Shown here: piece by piece, positions 15,523 through 22,844 of the stretch
Numbering within the stretch: position 1 is the first letter of the stretch
How the letters are laid out: every line of letters begins with the position of its first letter
Source: Dehalococcoidia bacterium
GTDB lineage: Bacteria > Chloroflexota > Dehalococcoidia > Tepidiformales > Tepidiformaceae
Assembly (NCBI GenBank): GCA_022827945.1
Contig: JAJEIT010000006.1
Location: forward strand, 62,001 to 126,000
DNA: 64,000 nucleotides
Direction: 5' to 3'
Notes under the pieces: model-generated
Told to the model about the DNA's origin: nothing
Database searches by the model: none
What the model saw: the letters and a program-made list of their open reading frames with translations, nothing else
Position numbers and translations under genes: made by a program

Positions 15523-15921
15523 GTGAAGCAGATAACGGTGGCGGTTCAGAACAGGGTCGGCATCATCGCCGACATCACGGAGGCGCTCGCGCGGGCCGAC
15601 GTGAACCTGGTCGCGATCAACACGGAGCGCTCAGGAGAGACCGGGCTCGTCACGCTCTCGACGGAGGAGGACGACCACGACCGGGCGCTCCACTGCCTGG
15701 TGAACGCGGGCTACCGAGCGGTCACGGACGAGGCGCTCCTGATCCGGCTGCGGGACGAGCCGGGGGCGCTGGCGAAGGTCGCCGCGCGCTTTCGCGACGC
15801 GGGGATCAACATCCAGAGCCTGCACATCCTCGACCGCCACGAGGGCTACGCGACGGTCGCGCTCAACACGGAGGACCGCGACGCCACCGCGGCGCTGCTC
15901 ACGCCGGACGAGGTGGTGTAG
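15523..15921 (+). CDS. Tandem ACT-domain protein
   Basis: This 132-residue protein is made of two ACT domains: VAVQNRVGIIADITEALARADVNL in the first and LIRLRDEPGALAKVAARFRDAGINI in the second, each with the DxPGxLA-type ligand-loop region. Such double-ACT proteins bind amino acids and act as small regulators. The GTG start at 15523 is preceded by GAGGGGAC and follows the decarboxylase by 10 bases. Its position suggests it monitors histidine or another amino acid for that enzyme, but ligand and partner are inference. Confidence 0.83.
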   Translation: MKQITVAVQNRVGIIADITEALARADVNLVAINTERSGETGLVTLSTEEDDHDRALHCLVNAGYRAVTDEALLIRLRDEPGALAKVAARFRDAGINIQSLHILDRHEGYATVALNTEDRDATAALLTPDEVV

Positions 15922-15928
15922 GCGGCGT

Positions 15929-16249
15929 CTACTGGATGGCGGAATGGGGGGTGGGGTTGAGGCGGCGGACGACAATCCCCTCGCGCTCCATCATGTCGGG
16001 GATCTTCGGGCCGATCTCGTTCTTCCACTCGTCGCTCTGGTAGACCGCCTCGTACTGGGCCTCGCGCTCGGCCTCGTCACAGAAGCGGCGGACCCAGATG
16101 TAGACGGTCTCGTCTTCCTCGTCGGTGAAGCTTCCGAGGATGACCATGCCCTTCGACTGCTGGAAGGGGATGATGGTGTGCTCCATAAACTCGACCCAGG
16201 CCGCCTGCTGGCCGGGCTTGATGCGGTACTGACGCAGCTCGAAGAGCAT
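15929..16249 (-). CDS. NIPSNAP-family protein
   Basis: This 106-residue protein has the NIPSNAP dimeric alpha/beta-barrel pattern: LFELRQYRIKPGQQAAWVEFM at the start, VILGSFTDEEDETVYIWVRRF in the middle and a short C-terminal strand. Bacterial NIPSNAP proteins are of unknown function and often sit near catabolic genes. ATG at 16249 has GGAGG upstream. It is convergent with the ACT gene and divergent from the ferredoxin gene. Confidence 0.82.
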   Translation of the reverse strand: MLFELRQYRIKPGQQAAWVEFMEHTIIPFQQSKGMVILGSFTDEEDETVYIWVRRFCDEAEREAQYEAVYQSDEWKNEIGPKIPDMMEREGIVVRRLNPTPHSAIQ

Positions 16250-16365
16250 GGTTCGCCTCCGTGAGGGTGATTGACCGGCGGAGTCTACGCGGTCGCGGGG
16301 GGTTCGTGATTGTCATCACGAGGCGGGAGGGCTACGATCGGGCCGCTTCTTCCCGGGAGGATCGG

Positions 16366-16839
16366 ATGGCCTACGGCACGGGCATCGCGCGCGGACTGGG
16401 TTTGACGCTGCGCCAACTGTTCAAGCCCGTGGATACGCTTGAGTACCCGGAGGTCTCGCGACCGGTTCCGGTGTACGCGCGCACGAACCTGCTCTGGTTC
16501 GAGGAGCGTTGCACGGGATGCAGCACCTGCGCGCAGGCCTGCCCGGACGGCTGCATCCTGGTGGCGACCAGCCAGGACGCCGAGGGACGCCGCAACATCG
16601 ACCGCTACGAGATCGACTTCCGCATCTGCATGTACTGCGGGCTCTGCACCGAGGCCTGCCCCTACGAAGCGATCCAGCCGGGCGGACCGCTCGACGACGC
16701 GGTCACGAACTTCGACGAGATGTACCGCGACAAGCACGCGCTGAGCCGGATGGCGCAGTCGTTCCTGAAGCGGAACGACAACACCTACCCGAACGGGATG
16801 AAGGCGCCCGACCCCGACGGCGACTTCCACCGGCTCTAG
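16366..16839 (+). CDS. nuoI: NuoI-like 2[4Fe-4S] ferredoxin subunit
   Basis: This 157-residue protein has two cubane motifs: C49-C52-C55-C59 (CTGCSTCAQACP) and C88-C91-C94-C98 (CMYCGLCTEACP), with the PDGCI and PYEAIQ continuations of complex I subunit I. The N-terminal helix RQLFKPVDTLEYPE is also typical of NuoI and would contact the membrane arm. ATG at 16366 follows GGGAGG. Only NuoG accompanies it here; subunits A-F and H-N are absent from the window, so it is either a detached part of complex I or part of another NAD(P)-linked complex. Confidence 0.85.
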   Translation: MAYGTGIARGLGLTLRQLFKPVDTLEYPEVSRPVPVYARTNLLWFEERCTGCSTCAQACPDGCILVATSQDAEGRRNIDRYEIDFRICMYCGLCTEACPYEAIQPGGPLDDAVTNFDEMYRDKHALSRMAQSFLKRNDNTYPNGMKAPDPDGDFHRL

Positions 16840-16842
16840 ACG

Positions 16843-19287
16843 ATGGCGACGATCACGGCGAACGGCGGCACGATCGAGGCGCCCGAAGGGGCGCCCCTCG
16901 TCGAGGTCCTGAAGAACAACGGCATCTACATGTCGAACCTCTGCTACGTGGACGGCCTGAAGCCGTACGCGGGCTGCCGCACCTGCCTCGTTGACATCGA
17001 GGGACCCCCGGGGCTGCAGCTCGCCTGCACGAGCGTCGTCCAGGACGGCATGGTCGTGCGCACGGACACCGACGAGGTGGCCGAGGCACGACGCGCCGTC
17101 CTCTCGGTCCTGATTTCGAACCACAGCGAGCGCTGCCTGACATGTCACCGGCGCGAGCACTGCCACCCGGGCGACATCTGCCTGCGCGACGACGTGGTGA
17201 CGCACCGGTGCCTGACCTGCTCGAAGAACTACCGCTGCGAGCTGCAGGCGACCTGCGAGATGGTCGGCATGTCGGGGTACGAGCCCTGGGTGGGCGAGGA
17301 GCGCACCTTCTACCAGGCGCCGCAGCCGCCGGCCGACCGGGCGAACCCGTACATGGAGTTCGACCCGCAGATGTGCATCATCTGCACCCGCTGCCAGCGC
17401 GTCTGCGAGGAGAAGCGCCACACGAGCGCCATCACCCTGGGCGGACGAGGGTTCGACCTGCAGATCACGTTCGGGGCGGGCGGCGCCATCCACGAGAGCA
17501 ACTGCGACTTCAGCGGCGCCTGCATCGACGTCTGCCCGACGGCGGCGCTGATGGAGCACCCCAACAAGTGGGTGGCCAAGCCGGACACATGGACGACGAC
17601 GACCTGCGACTCGTGCGCGGTCGGTTGCAGCATCAGCATGGGCTCACGCGAGGGGCGCGGCGTGATCGTGCGGCCCGGTCCCGGCAACGAGTTCTCCGGC
17701 GACCAGATCTGCGTCCGCGGGCGCTACCACTACGACTCGCTGAAGCCGCGCGAGCGGCTCTCGCGCCACCTCGTGAAGCGCGGGGTCATCCAGGCGCCGG
17801 CCTCGCTCGAGGACGCGGCCGCGGAGGCGGCGAGCGCCCTGCGCGAGGCCGGCGGCAAGGGCCGCGTGGGCGTGCTCGTGGGCGGAACGGTTACGAACGA
17901 GGAAGCGCACCTCGCAGGGCTCATCGCCAGAGGCGCGTTCGGCTCGACGGCCGACAGTGCCATCGGGCCCGTGATGCGCGCCACGAAGAACGCGCTGGAA
18001 GCGCGGCTGGGCACATGGCGGATGGCCACCGACATGACCCGCATCCCCAAGGCGAAGGCGATCGTCGTGGTCGCCGACGACCTCGAGGAGAGCCACAACG
18101 TCCTCAGCGTCCGCATCAAGGACGCCGTCGCGCACGAGCAGGCGACACTGGTCGTGGTCGGGGCGCTCCGCAGCGAGCTCGTCGACTTCGCGACCCACTG
18201 GATTCGTCCGGCAGCAGGCGAGGAGGGGCAGGCGGCTGCCGCCCTCGCGGACGCCGTTGCGGGCGGGGCGGCGAGCGGCGACATCGCCGCGGCTGCCGAA
18301 GCGCTGCGCGGCTCTGAAGGCGCCATCGTGGTGTGCGCGCCGAACCCGGTTTCGCCCGCGATTGCGGGAGCGATGGCGGGCGGGGCGGCGAACCTCGCGG
18401 TCGCGCTCCACGGCGAGGCAGCCTCGGACCACCTCGTGGTCGCGCCGCCGGAAGTGAACACCCACGGCCTGCTCGATGTGGGCGTGGCCGCCGAAGGAAG
18501 CGACAACCCGCTCGAAGGGCTGAGCGGCCTCATCGTCGTTCGGGACGACCCGACGATGCGCCTGCCGGGCGCGGCAGCCGCGCTCGAGGGCCTCGATGCG
18601 CTGGTCGTCATCGACAACGTGGCGCACGAGACGGCGAAGCGGGCGACGGCCGTGCTCGCTGAGGGGCGCTCGTACGCCTCGCGCGGCACCTACACGCAGG
18701 GCGACTTCCGCGTGCAGCGCCTGGAGCCGGCGATCGCGCCGGAGGGCGACGCCGTGACCTGCTTCGCGGCGCTGTCGGCGCTCGCGGGAGCGCTGGGCGT
18801 CGACGTTCCCGCCGATCCGGACCTGGCGCTTGCGGCCATCGCCAACGAGTCACCCGCCTACCAGCCCGCCGCCGACCTCATCATCGGCGAGGGCGTGCGG
18901 CTGGAGGTAGCGCCGTCGGGCCAGGGCTCGGTGGCGCCGGTGGCCGACGCTCCGGCCAGCGGCGAGGGGCTGCGCATCATCACGGGTCGCGACCAGTACA
19001 CGGCGGCCGATGCGGCGGCGCTGCGGCATCCCGAGGCGGAGCAGCTGCATCGCTACGACCACGTCCAGGTCAGCGAAGAGGACGCCGAACGGCTCGGCAT
19101 CAGCGACGAGGACGAGGTCGAGCTGACCGACGGCGAGGTCACGCTGCGCGCCCCCGCGACGGTGACAGACCGGGTGCCGGAGGGCGCGGTCTACGTGTCG
19201 AGCCTGCTGCAGGGCGGCGCGGTCGTCGGGTTCTTCCGGAGCGCGGCGGTCCCGGCGGTGCGCGTCGGGGTACCGGTTCCGGCCTGA
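16843..19287 (+). CDS. nuoG: NuoG-like iron-sulfur subunit with extra Cys-rich block
   Basis: This 814-residue protein begins with a [2Fe-2S] domain (C34, C45, C48, C62). The His-Cys region appears duplicated: H94-C98-C101-C107 and a second CLTC block with C123-C126-C132. Canonical NuoG has one such cluster, so an additional Fe-S site is possible. Next come 2[4Fe-4S] motifs (CIICTRCQRVCEE and CDFSGACIDVCP), a CDSCAVGCSIS cluster of the molybdopterin-oxidoreductase type, and a degenerate molybdopterin-like body. A C-terminal segment resembles the dinucleotide-binding domain. It starts three bases after NuoI stops. No Mo ligand motif is evident, so electron transfer, not formate oxidation, is the likely role. 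Confidence 0.82.
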   Translation: MATITANGGTIEAPEGAPLVEVLKNNGIYMSNLCYVDGLKPYAGCRTCLVDIEGPPGLQLACTSVVQDGMVVRTDTDEVAEARRAVLSVLISNHSERCLTCHRREHCHPGDICLRDDVVTHRCLTCSKNYRCELQATCEMVGMSGYEPWVGEERTFYQAPQPPADRANPYMEFDPQMCIICTRCQRVCEEKRHTSAITLGGRGFDLQITFGAGGAIHESNCDFSGACIDVCPTAALMEHPNKWVAKPDTWTTTTCDSCAVGCSISMGSREGRGVIVRPGPGNEFSGDQICVRGRYHYDSLKPRERLSRHLVKRGVIQAPASLEDAAAEAASALREAGGKGRVGVLVGGTVTNEEAHLAGLIARGAFGSTADSAIGPVMRATKNALEARLGTWRMATDMTRIPKAKAIVVVADDLEESHNVLSVRIKDAVAHEQATLVVVGALRSELVDFATHWIRPAAGEEGQAAAALADAVAGGAASGDIAAAAEALRGSEGAIVVCAPNPVSPAIAGAMAGGAANLAVALHGEAASDHLVVAPPEVNTHGLLDVGVAAEGSDNPLEGLSGLIVVRDDPTMRLPGAAAALEGLDALVVIDNVAHETAKRATAVLAEGRSYASRGTYTQGDFRVQRLEPAIAPEGDAVTCFAALSALAGALGVDVPADPDLALAAIANESPAYQPAADLIIGEGVRLEVAPSGQGSVAPVADAPASGEGLRIITGRDQYTAADAAALRHPEAEQLHRYDHVQVSEEDAERLGISDEDEVELTDGEVTLRAPATVTDRVPEGAVYVSSLLQGGAVVGFFRSAAVPAVRVGVPVPA

Positions 19288-19370
19288 CCATTCCCCTTCC
19301 CCCACTGGCGTAGACAGGCCCCGGCCGGCGCGTGAGAATCGCGCGCACCCAACAGGCAGGGAGATTGACG

Positions 19371-20423
19371 ATGGCTGATGAGTCAGGCGGCTACGTGGTT
19401 GCGGCGCAGGCGCGCAGCGGTTCGGGCATGGGCGACTTTCGCTACGAGCGGGAGGCGCTCGACCCGATCGGCGCGACCATCCTGGAGATACCGGCGACGA
19501 CGGACGCGGAATTCGCCGAGGCGGCTCGCAACGCCGACGCGGTGATCGCGCCGGGACGGCGCATCACGGCGGAGATCATCGAGGGGCTCGACAGGTGCGT
19601 CGTGATCGGGCTCAGCAGCGTCGGCGCCGACACGGTCGACGTGGAGGCGGCGACGAAGAAGGGCATCGTCGTGACGAATGTTCCCGACATCTTCGTCGAG
19701 GAGGTGGCGGACCACACGGTGGCCCTGCTGCTGGCCGCCGCGCGCCGCCTGAAGCTGATGGACCGGCTGATGCGCGAGGGCGACTGGCGCGGGGCGCGGC
19801 CGGTGTTCCGCGACGTGCCTCGGTTGTGGGGGCAGACCGTGGGGCTGATCTCGTTCGGGAACATCGCCCGGGCGGTGGCGCGACGGCTGCAGCCGTTCGG
19901 GCTGCACGTGATCGCCTACGACCCGTTCGTGAGCGAGTTGACGATGACGGCCGAGGGCGTCGAGCCGGTGGGCCTGATGGAGATGCTGGAGCGCTCCGAC
20001 TTCGTCTCGATGCACGCGCCCCTGAACGAGGAGACACGACCGCTGATGAAGGCCGAGCACTTCGCCGCGATGAAGCCGTCGGCGATCTTCGTGAACAACG
20101 GCCGGGGGCCGACCGTGGACGAGGCAGCGCTCATCCAGGCCCTGGAGGACGGCGAGATCGCGGGCGCAGGGCTGGACGTGTTCGAGGTGGAGCCGACGAA
20201 CGCGGAGAACCCGCTCCTGCACATGGACAACGTGATCGTGACGCCGCACGTGGCCTCGGCGACGGCGCGGATGATGCCCGAGACGCGAAGGCGCACGGGA
20301 CGCGAGATCGCGACGGCGCTGCAGGGCCGCTGGCCGCGGAGCGCGGTCAACCCGGAGGTGCTGCCACGCACGAGCCTGCGCCGCTGGCAGCCGTTCCCGA
20401 TGAACCGGGGGCCCAACCGCTGA
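19371..20423 (+). CDS. D-2-hydroxyacid dehydrogenase (phosphoglycerate dehydrogenase/CtBP-like)
   Basis: This 350-residue NAD-dependent dehydrogenase has a Rossmann region TVGLISFGNIARAVARRL, MHAPLNEETRPLMK and the catalytic triad positions: Arg in NNGRGPTVDE, Glu in FEVEP and His in TPHVAS. The substrate-binding domain is split around the Rossmann core as usual. The segment IVVTNVPDIFVEEVADHTVALLLAAARRL is close to the CtBP and phosphoglycerate-dehydrogenase groups. ATG at 19371 follows GGGAGATTGACG. It lacks a C-terminal ACT domain, so full-length SerA is unlikely; the exact hydroxyacid is unknown. Confidence 0.85.
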   Translation: MADESGGYVVAAQARSGSGMGDFRYEREALDPIGATILEIPATTDAEFAEAARNADAVIAPGRRITAEIIEGLDRCVVIGLSSVGADTVDVEAATKKGIVVTNVPDIFVEEVADHTVALLLAAARRLKLMDRLMREGDWRGARPVFRDVPRLWGQTVGLISFGNIARAVARRLQPFGLHVIAYDPFVSELTMTAEGVEPVGLMEMLERSDFVSMHAPLNEETRPLMKAEHFAAMKPSAIFVNNGRGPTVDEAALIQALEDGEIAGAGLDVFEVEPTNAENPLLHMDNVIVTPHVASATARMMPETRRRTGREIATALQGRWPRSAVNPEVLPRTSLRRWQPFPMNRGPNR

Positions 20424-20854
20424 TGCTGGCGCTGCAGTTGTTCTTCCTGAAGCTGTTCACGCCGTTCCACACGTTCGTGTTCCGGCTGACGAGGGGACGG
20501 CTGCTGGGGAAGTTCGACCTGCCGGTGCTGCTGCTGACCACAACCGGCGCCCGAACGGGGAGGCAGCAGACCTCACCCCTCCTCTACCTCGAGGATGGCG
20601 GAAGGCTGGCCATCCCCGCATCGCTGTGGGGAGGACCGCACCATCCGGCGTGGTACCACAACCTGGTCGCGAACCCCGAGGTCGTGGTGGAGACGCGTGG
20701 GAAGAAGCGGACAATGCTGGCCGAACCGGCGCCGGAAGAGGAGCGCCAGCGCCTCTACGACCTGTTCAAGGTCGCCTCTCCGCACTACGGAGGGCACGAG
20801 GCGCGTACAAGCCGGACAATCCCGGTCGTGATCCTGCGGGAGCTGGACGGCTAG
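20423..20854 (+). CDS. Deazaflavin (F420)-dependent nitroreductase-family protein
   Basis: This 143-residue protein of the Ddn/DUF385 split-barrel family has LLLTTTGARTGRQQTSPLLYL and HPAWYHNLVANPEVVVE, the signatures seen in F420H2-dependent quinone reductases. ATG at 20423 overlaps the preceding stop (TGATG). Its presence suggests the organism makes coenzyme F420, in line with the LLM enzyme at 45110. Some relatives bind other cofactors, so the F420 requirement is inference. Confidence 0.83.
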   Translation: MLALQLFFLKLFTPFHTFVFRLTRGRLLGKFDLPVLLLTTTGARTGRQQTSPLLYLEDGGRLAIPASLWGGPHHPAWYHNLVANPEVVVETRGKKRTMLAEPAPEEERQRLYDLFKVASPHYGGHEARTSRTIPVVILRELDG

Positions 20855-20892
20855 CCGGCGCTGCTGCCGTCAGCGCGTTCGGGGGCCGTCCG

Positions 20893-20898
20893 TAGAAT
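20893..20898 (+). promoter_or_regulatory. -10-like TAGAAT of aminotransferase, leaderless spacing
   Basis: TAGAAT is separated from the ATG at 20905 by exactly 6 bases, so transcription should begin at or next to the A of the start codon. No Shine-Dalgarno sequence is present. Confidence 0.55.
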
Positions 20899-20904
20899 CG
20901 CGGC

Positions 20905-22068
20905 ATGCCCCAACGTCCCGTCGTCGCTTCAAGAACGTCGGTGTTCTCGGAGTCGGTCATCCGGGAGATGACGCGGCTCGCGTTCGAGCATGGCGCTATC
21001 AACCTGGCGCAGGGCTACCCGGACTTTCCCGCGCCCGACTTCGTGAAGCGGGCGGCCATCGACGCGATCGAAGCGGACGTGAACCAGTACGCGATCACGT
21101 GGGGCGACCCGCGCCTGCGAATGGCGATCGCGGACAAGGTGGGTCGCCACTACGGACTTGACCTGGACCCGGAACGCGAGGTGACGGTCACCTGCGGGGC
21201 GACCGAGGCGATGATGGCGACGATGCTCGCCTTCGTGGAGCCGGGCGACGAGGTCATCGTCTTCGAGCCGTTCTATGAGAACTACGTGCCCGACGCGGCC
21301 ATGAGCGGGGCGACGCTCAAGTTCGTGACGCTGCGGGGGCTCGACTTCGTGTTCGACCCGGAGGAGCTCCGGGCGGCGTTCGGGCCACGGACGAAGGCGA
21401 TCATCGTGAACTCGCCGAACAACCCCAGCGGCAAGGTGTTCGACCGCGAGGAGCTCGGGCAGATCGCGGCGCTCTGCCAGGAGTTCGATTGCCTCTGCTT
21501 CACCGACGAGATCTACGAACACATCCTCTTCGACGAGCACGACCACCTGCCGATGGCGACGCTGCCGGGGATGTACGACCGCACGGTCACGGTCAGCGGC
21601 CTCTCGAAAACGTTCAGCGTGACGGGTTGGCGGCTGGGGTATGTGGTCGCGCCACCGCACCTGAGCGAGGCGATCCGCAAGGTGCACGACTTCCTCACGG
21701 TGGGCGCGCCGGCGCCGCTCCAGCAGGCGGGAGCGGTCGCGCTGGAGCAGGGCGAGCCGTACTACCCGGAGCTGCGGGCGATGTACCAGGGGAAGCGCGA
21801 CCGGCTGCTCATCTCGCTGCGGGAGGCGGGGTTCGAGTGCCACAGGCCGGAGGGGGCGTACTACGTGATGGCGGACTTCGGCGACCTCGGGTTCGAGGGG
21901 GACGACACGGCCTTCGCACTGCACCTCATCGAGCGGGTGGGGGTGGCGCCGGTGCCGGGTTCGAGCTTCTACAACGACCAGGCGGCGGGATCGCGATTCG
22001 TACGGTTCACATTCTCGAAGTCGGACGAGACGCTGGCGGAGGCGGCGCGGCGGCTGGGGGCGATGTAG
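20905..22068 (+). CDS. Class I/II PLP aminotransferase
   Basis: This 387-residue fold-type I aminotransferase has NLAQGYPDFPAP at the N-terminus (substrate Gly/Pro loop), VTCGATEAMMA, NSPNNPSGKV with the PLP-ring Asn, FTDEIYEH with the Asp-Tyr pair, and the Schiff-base site SGLSKTFSVTGWRLGY. The C-terminal RFTFSKSDE carries the carboxylate-binding Arg. The pattern fits methionine or kynurenine aminotransferase-like enzymes (YbdL/KAT group) more than aspartate aminotransferase. It starts from its own leaderless-type promoter. The amino-donor specificity is unknown. Confidence 0.88.
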   Translation: MPQRPVVASRTSVFSESVIREMTRLAFEHGAINLAQGYPDFPAPDFVKRAAIDAIEADVNQYAITWGDPRLRMAIADKVGRHYGLDLDPEREVTVTCGATEAMMATMLAFVEPGDEVIVFEPFYENYVPDAAMSGATLKFVTLRGLDFVFDPEELRAAFGPRTKAIIVNSPNNPSGKVFDREELGQIAALCQEFDCLCFTDEIYEHILFDEHDHLPMATLPGMYDRTVTVSGLSKTFSVTGWRLGYVVAPPHLSEAIRKVHDFLTVGAPAPLQQAGAVALEQGEPYYPELRAMYQGKRDRLLISLREAGFECHRPEGAYYVMADFGDLGFEGDDTAFALHLIERVGVAPVPGSSFYNDQAAGSRFVRFTFSKSDETLAEAARRLGAM

Positions 22069-22075
22069 CGACGCC

Positions 22076-22750
22076 ATGTCGATGCTGGTTGTCGCCCCGA
22101 TCACAGCCGAGTTCGAGGCGCTTGCAGGAGCCTTCGACAAGCACTGGGGCAGCCCCGTGCTCCGGGACGCAGGCAGAGTTCCCGTACGGGAGTACACCGC
22201 CCCCGGTGTCGTCCTCGCGGAAGGCGGCTTCGGCAAGGTCCAGTACGGGGTGACCACCCAGCACCTGTTGGACCACCTGCCCGACATCTCCCTGTTGGTC
22301 TGTGCGGGGGTGGCGGGGGCGCTGACCGAGTCCGCCCAGGTGGGCGACGTAGTGGTCGGGACGGCCACGCGCGAGCACGACTTCTACTCCGAGGTTCTCA
22401 GTAGAGTGCCTCCGCGGTTCGATGGATCCAGTGAGCACCTCGCGCGCCTCGCCGGGGCCCTGGAGGGGGATCTGCCCTTTGGGGTGCACTTCGCCCCGAT
22501 TGCGAGCGGTGACGAGGGCATCTCCGACCGCGTACGCAAGGATGCGATCCACGCCCGCACGGATGCGCTGGCGGTCGCGTTCGAGGGCGCGGGAGGCGCG
22601 CGGAGCGCGCTCTTCTCGGGGGTCCCGTACCTGGAGGTGCGAGGCATCTCCGACATGGCCGAGGGCGACGTCCTCACCGAACTTGTGGCGAACCTGCCGG
22701 ATACGATGGCGAACGTTGCCGACGTGGTCACCAGGCTGGTCCAATCCTGA
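22076..22750 (+). CDS. Nucleosidase/purine-phosphorylase-superfamily protein
   Basis: This 224-residue protein resembles MTA/SAH nucleosidase and futalosine hydrolase: LVVAPITAEFEAL, GGFGKVQYGVTTQHLL, LLVCAGVAGALTESAQVGDVVVGT with a following EHDF, then IASGDEGI, and VAFEGAGGARSALFSGVPYLEVRGISDMA. The Asp of ISDMA matches the catalytic acid; the VEMEGAA motif is altered to VAFEGAG. It should cleave the glycosidic bond of a nucleoside. It begins 7 bases after the aminotransferase, so both could be in one salvage or amino-acid unit; methionine salvage is an attractive guess only. Confidence 0.78.
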   Translation: MSMLVVAPITAEFEALAGAFDKHWGSPVLRDAGRVPVREYTAPGVVLAEGGFGKVQYGVTTQHLLDHLPDISLLVCAGVAGALTESAQVGDVVVGTATREHDFYSEVLSRVPPRFDGSSEHLARLAGALEGDLPFGVHFAPIASGDEGISDRVRKDAIHARTDALAVAFEGAGGARSALFSGVPYLEVRGISDMAEGDVLTELVANLPDTMANVADVVTRLVQS

Positions 22751-22782
22751 GCCGCTCGCTCAAGCGTTGCAGAGTCGGCTGC

Positions 22783-22844
22783 TACACTTTCGTTACGCGC
22801 CGCCGGGGGGCGGCGTTCCCATCTCGATGAGGGAATCTCGATGA
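22783..22844 (+). promoter_or_regulatory. valS promoter and structured leader
   Basis: A -10-like TACACT (22783-22788) is followed by a 7-bp hairpin, CGCCGCC (22798-22804) and GGCGGCG (22809-22815). Next comes a five-codon reading frame, ATG at 22827 to TGA at 22842-22844, which overlaps the valS ATG. ATCTCGATGA is directly repeated at 22821 and 22835. Whether this attenuates or couples translation is not shown. Confidence 0.35.

Noticed and set aside
16843-19287. Formate dehydrogenase alpha subunit
   Set aside because: The N-terminal clusters resemble NAD-linked formate dehydrogenases, but the molybdopterin region is degenerate and no Cys/Sec Mo-ligand motif was found; NuoG-like is safer.
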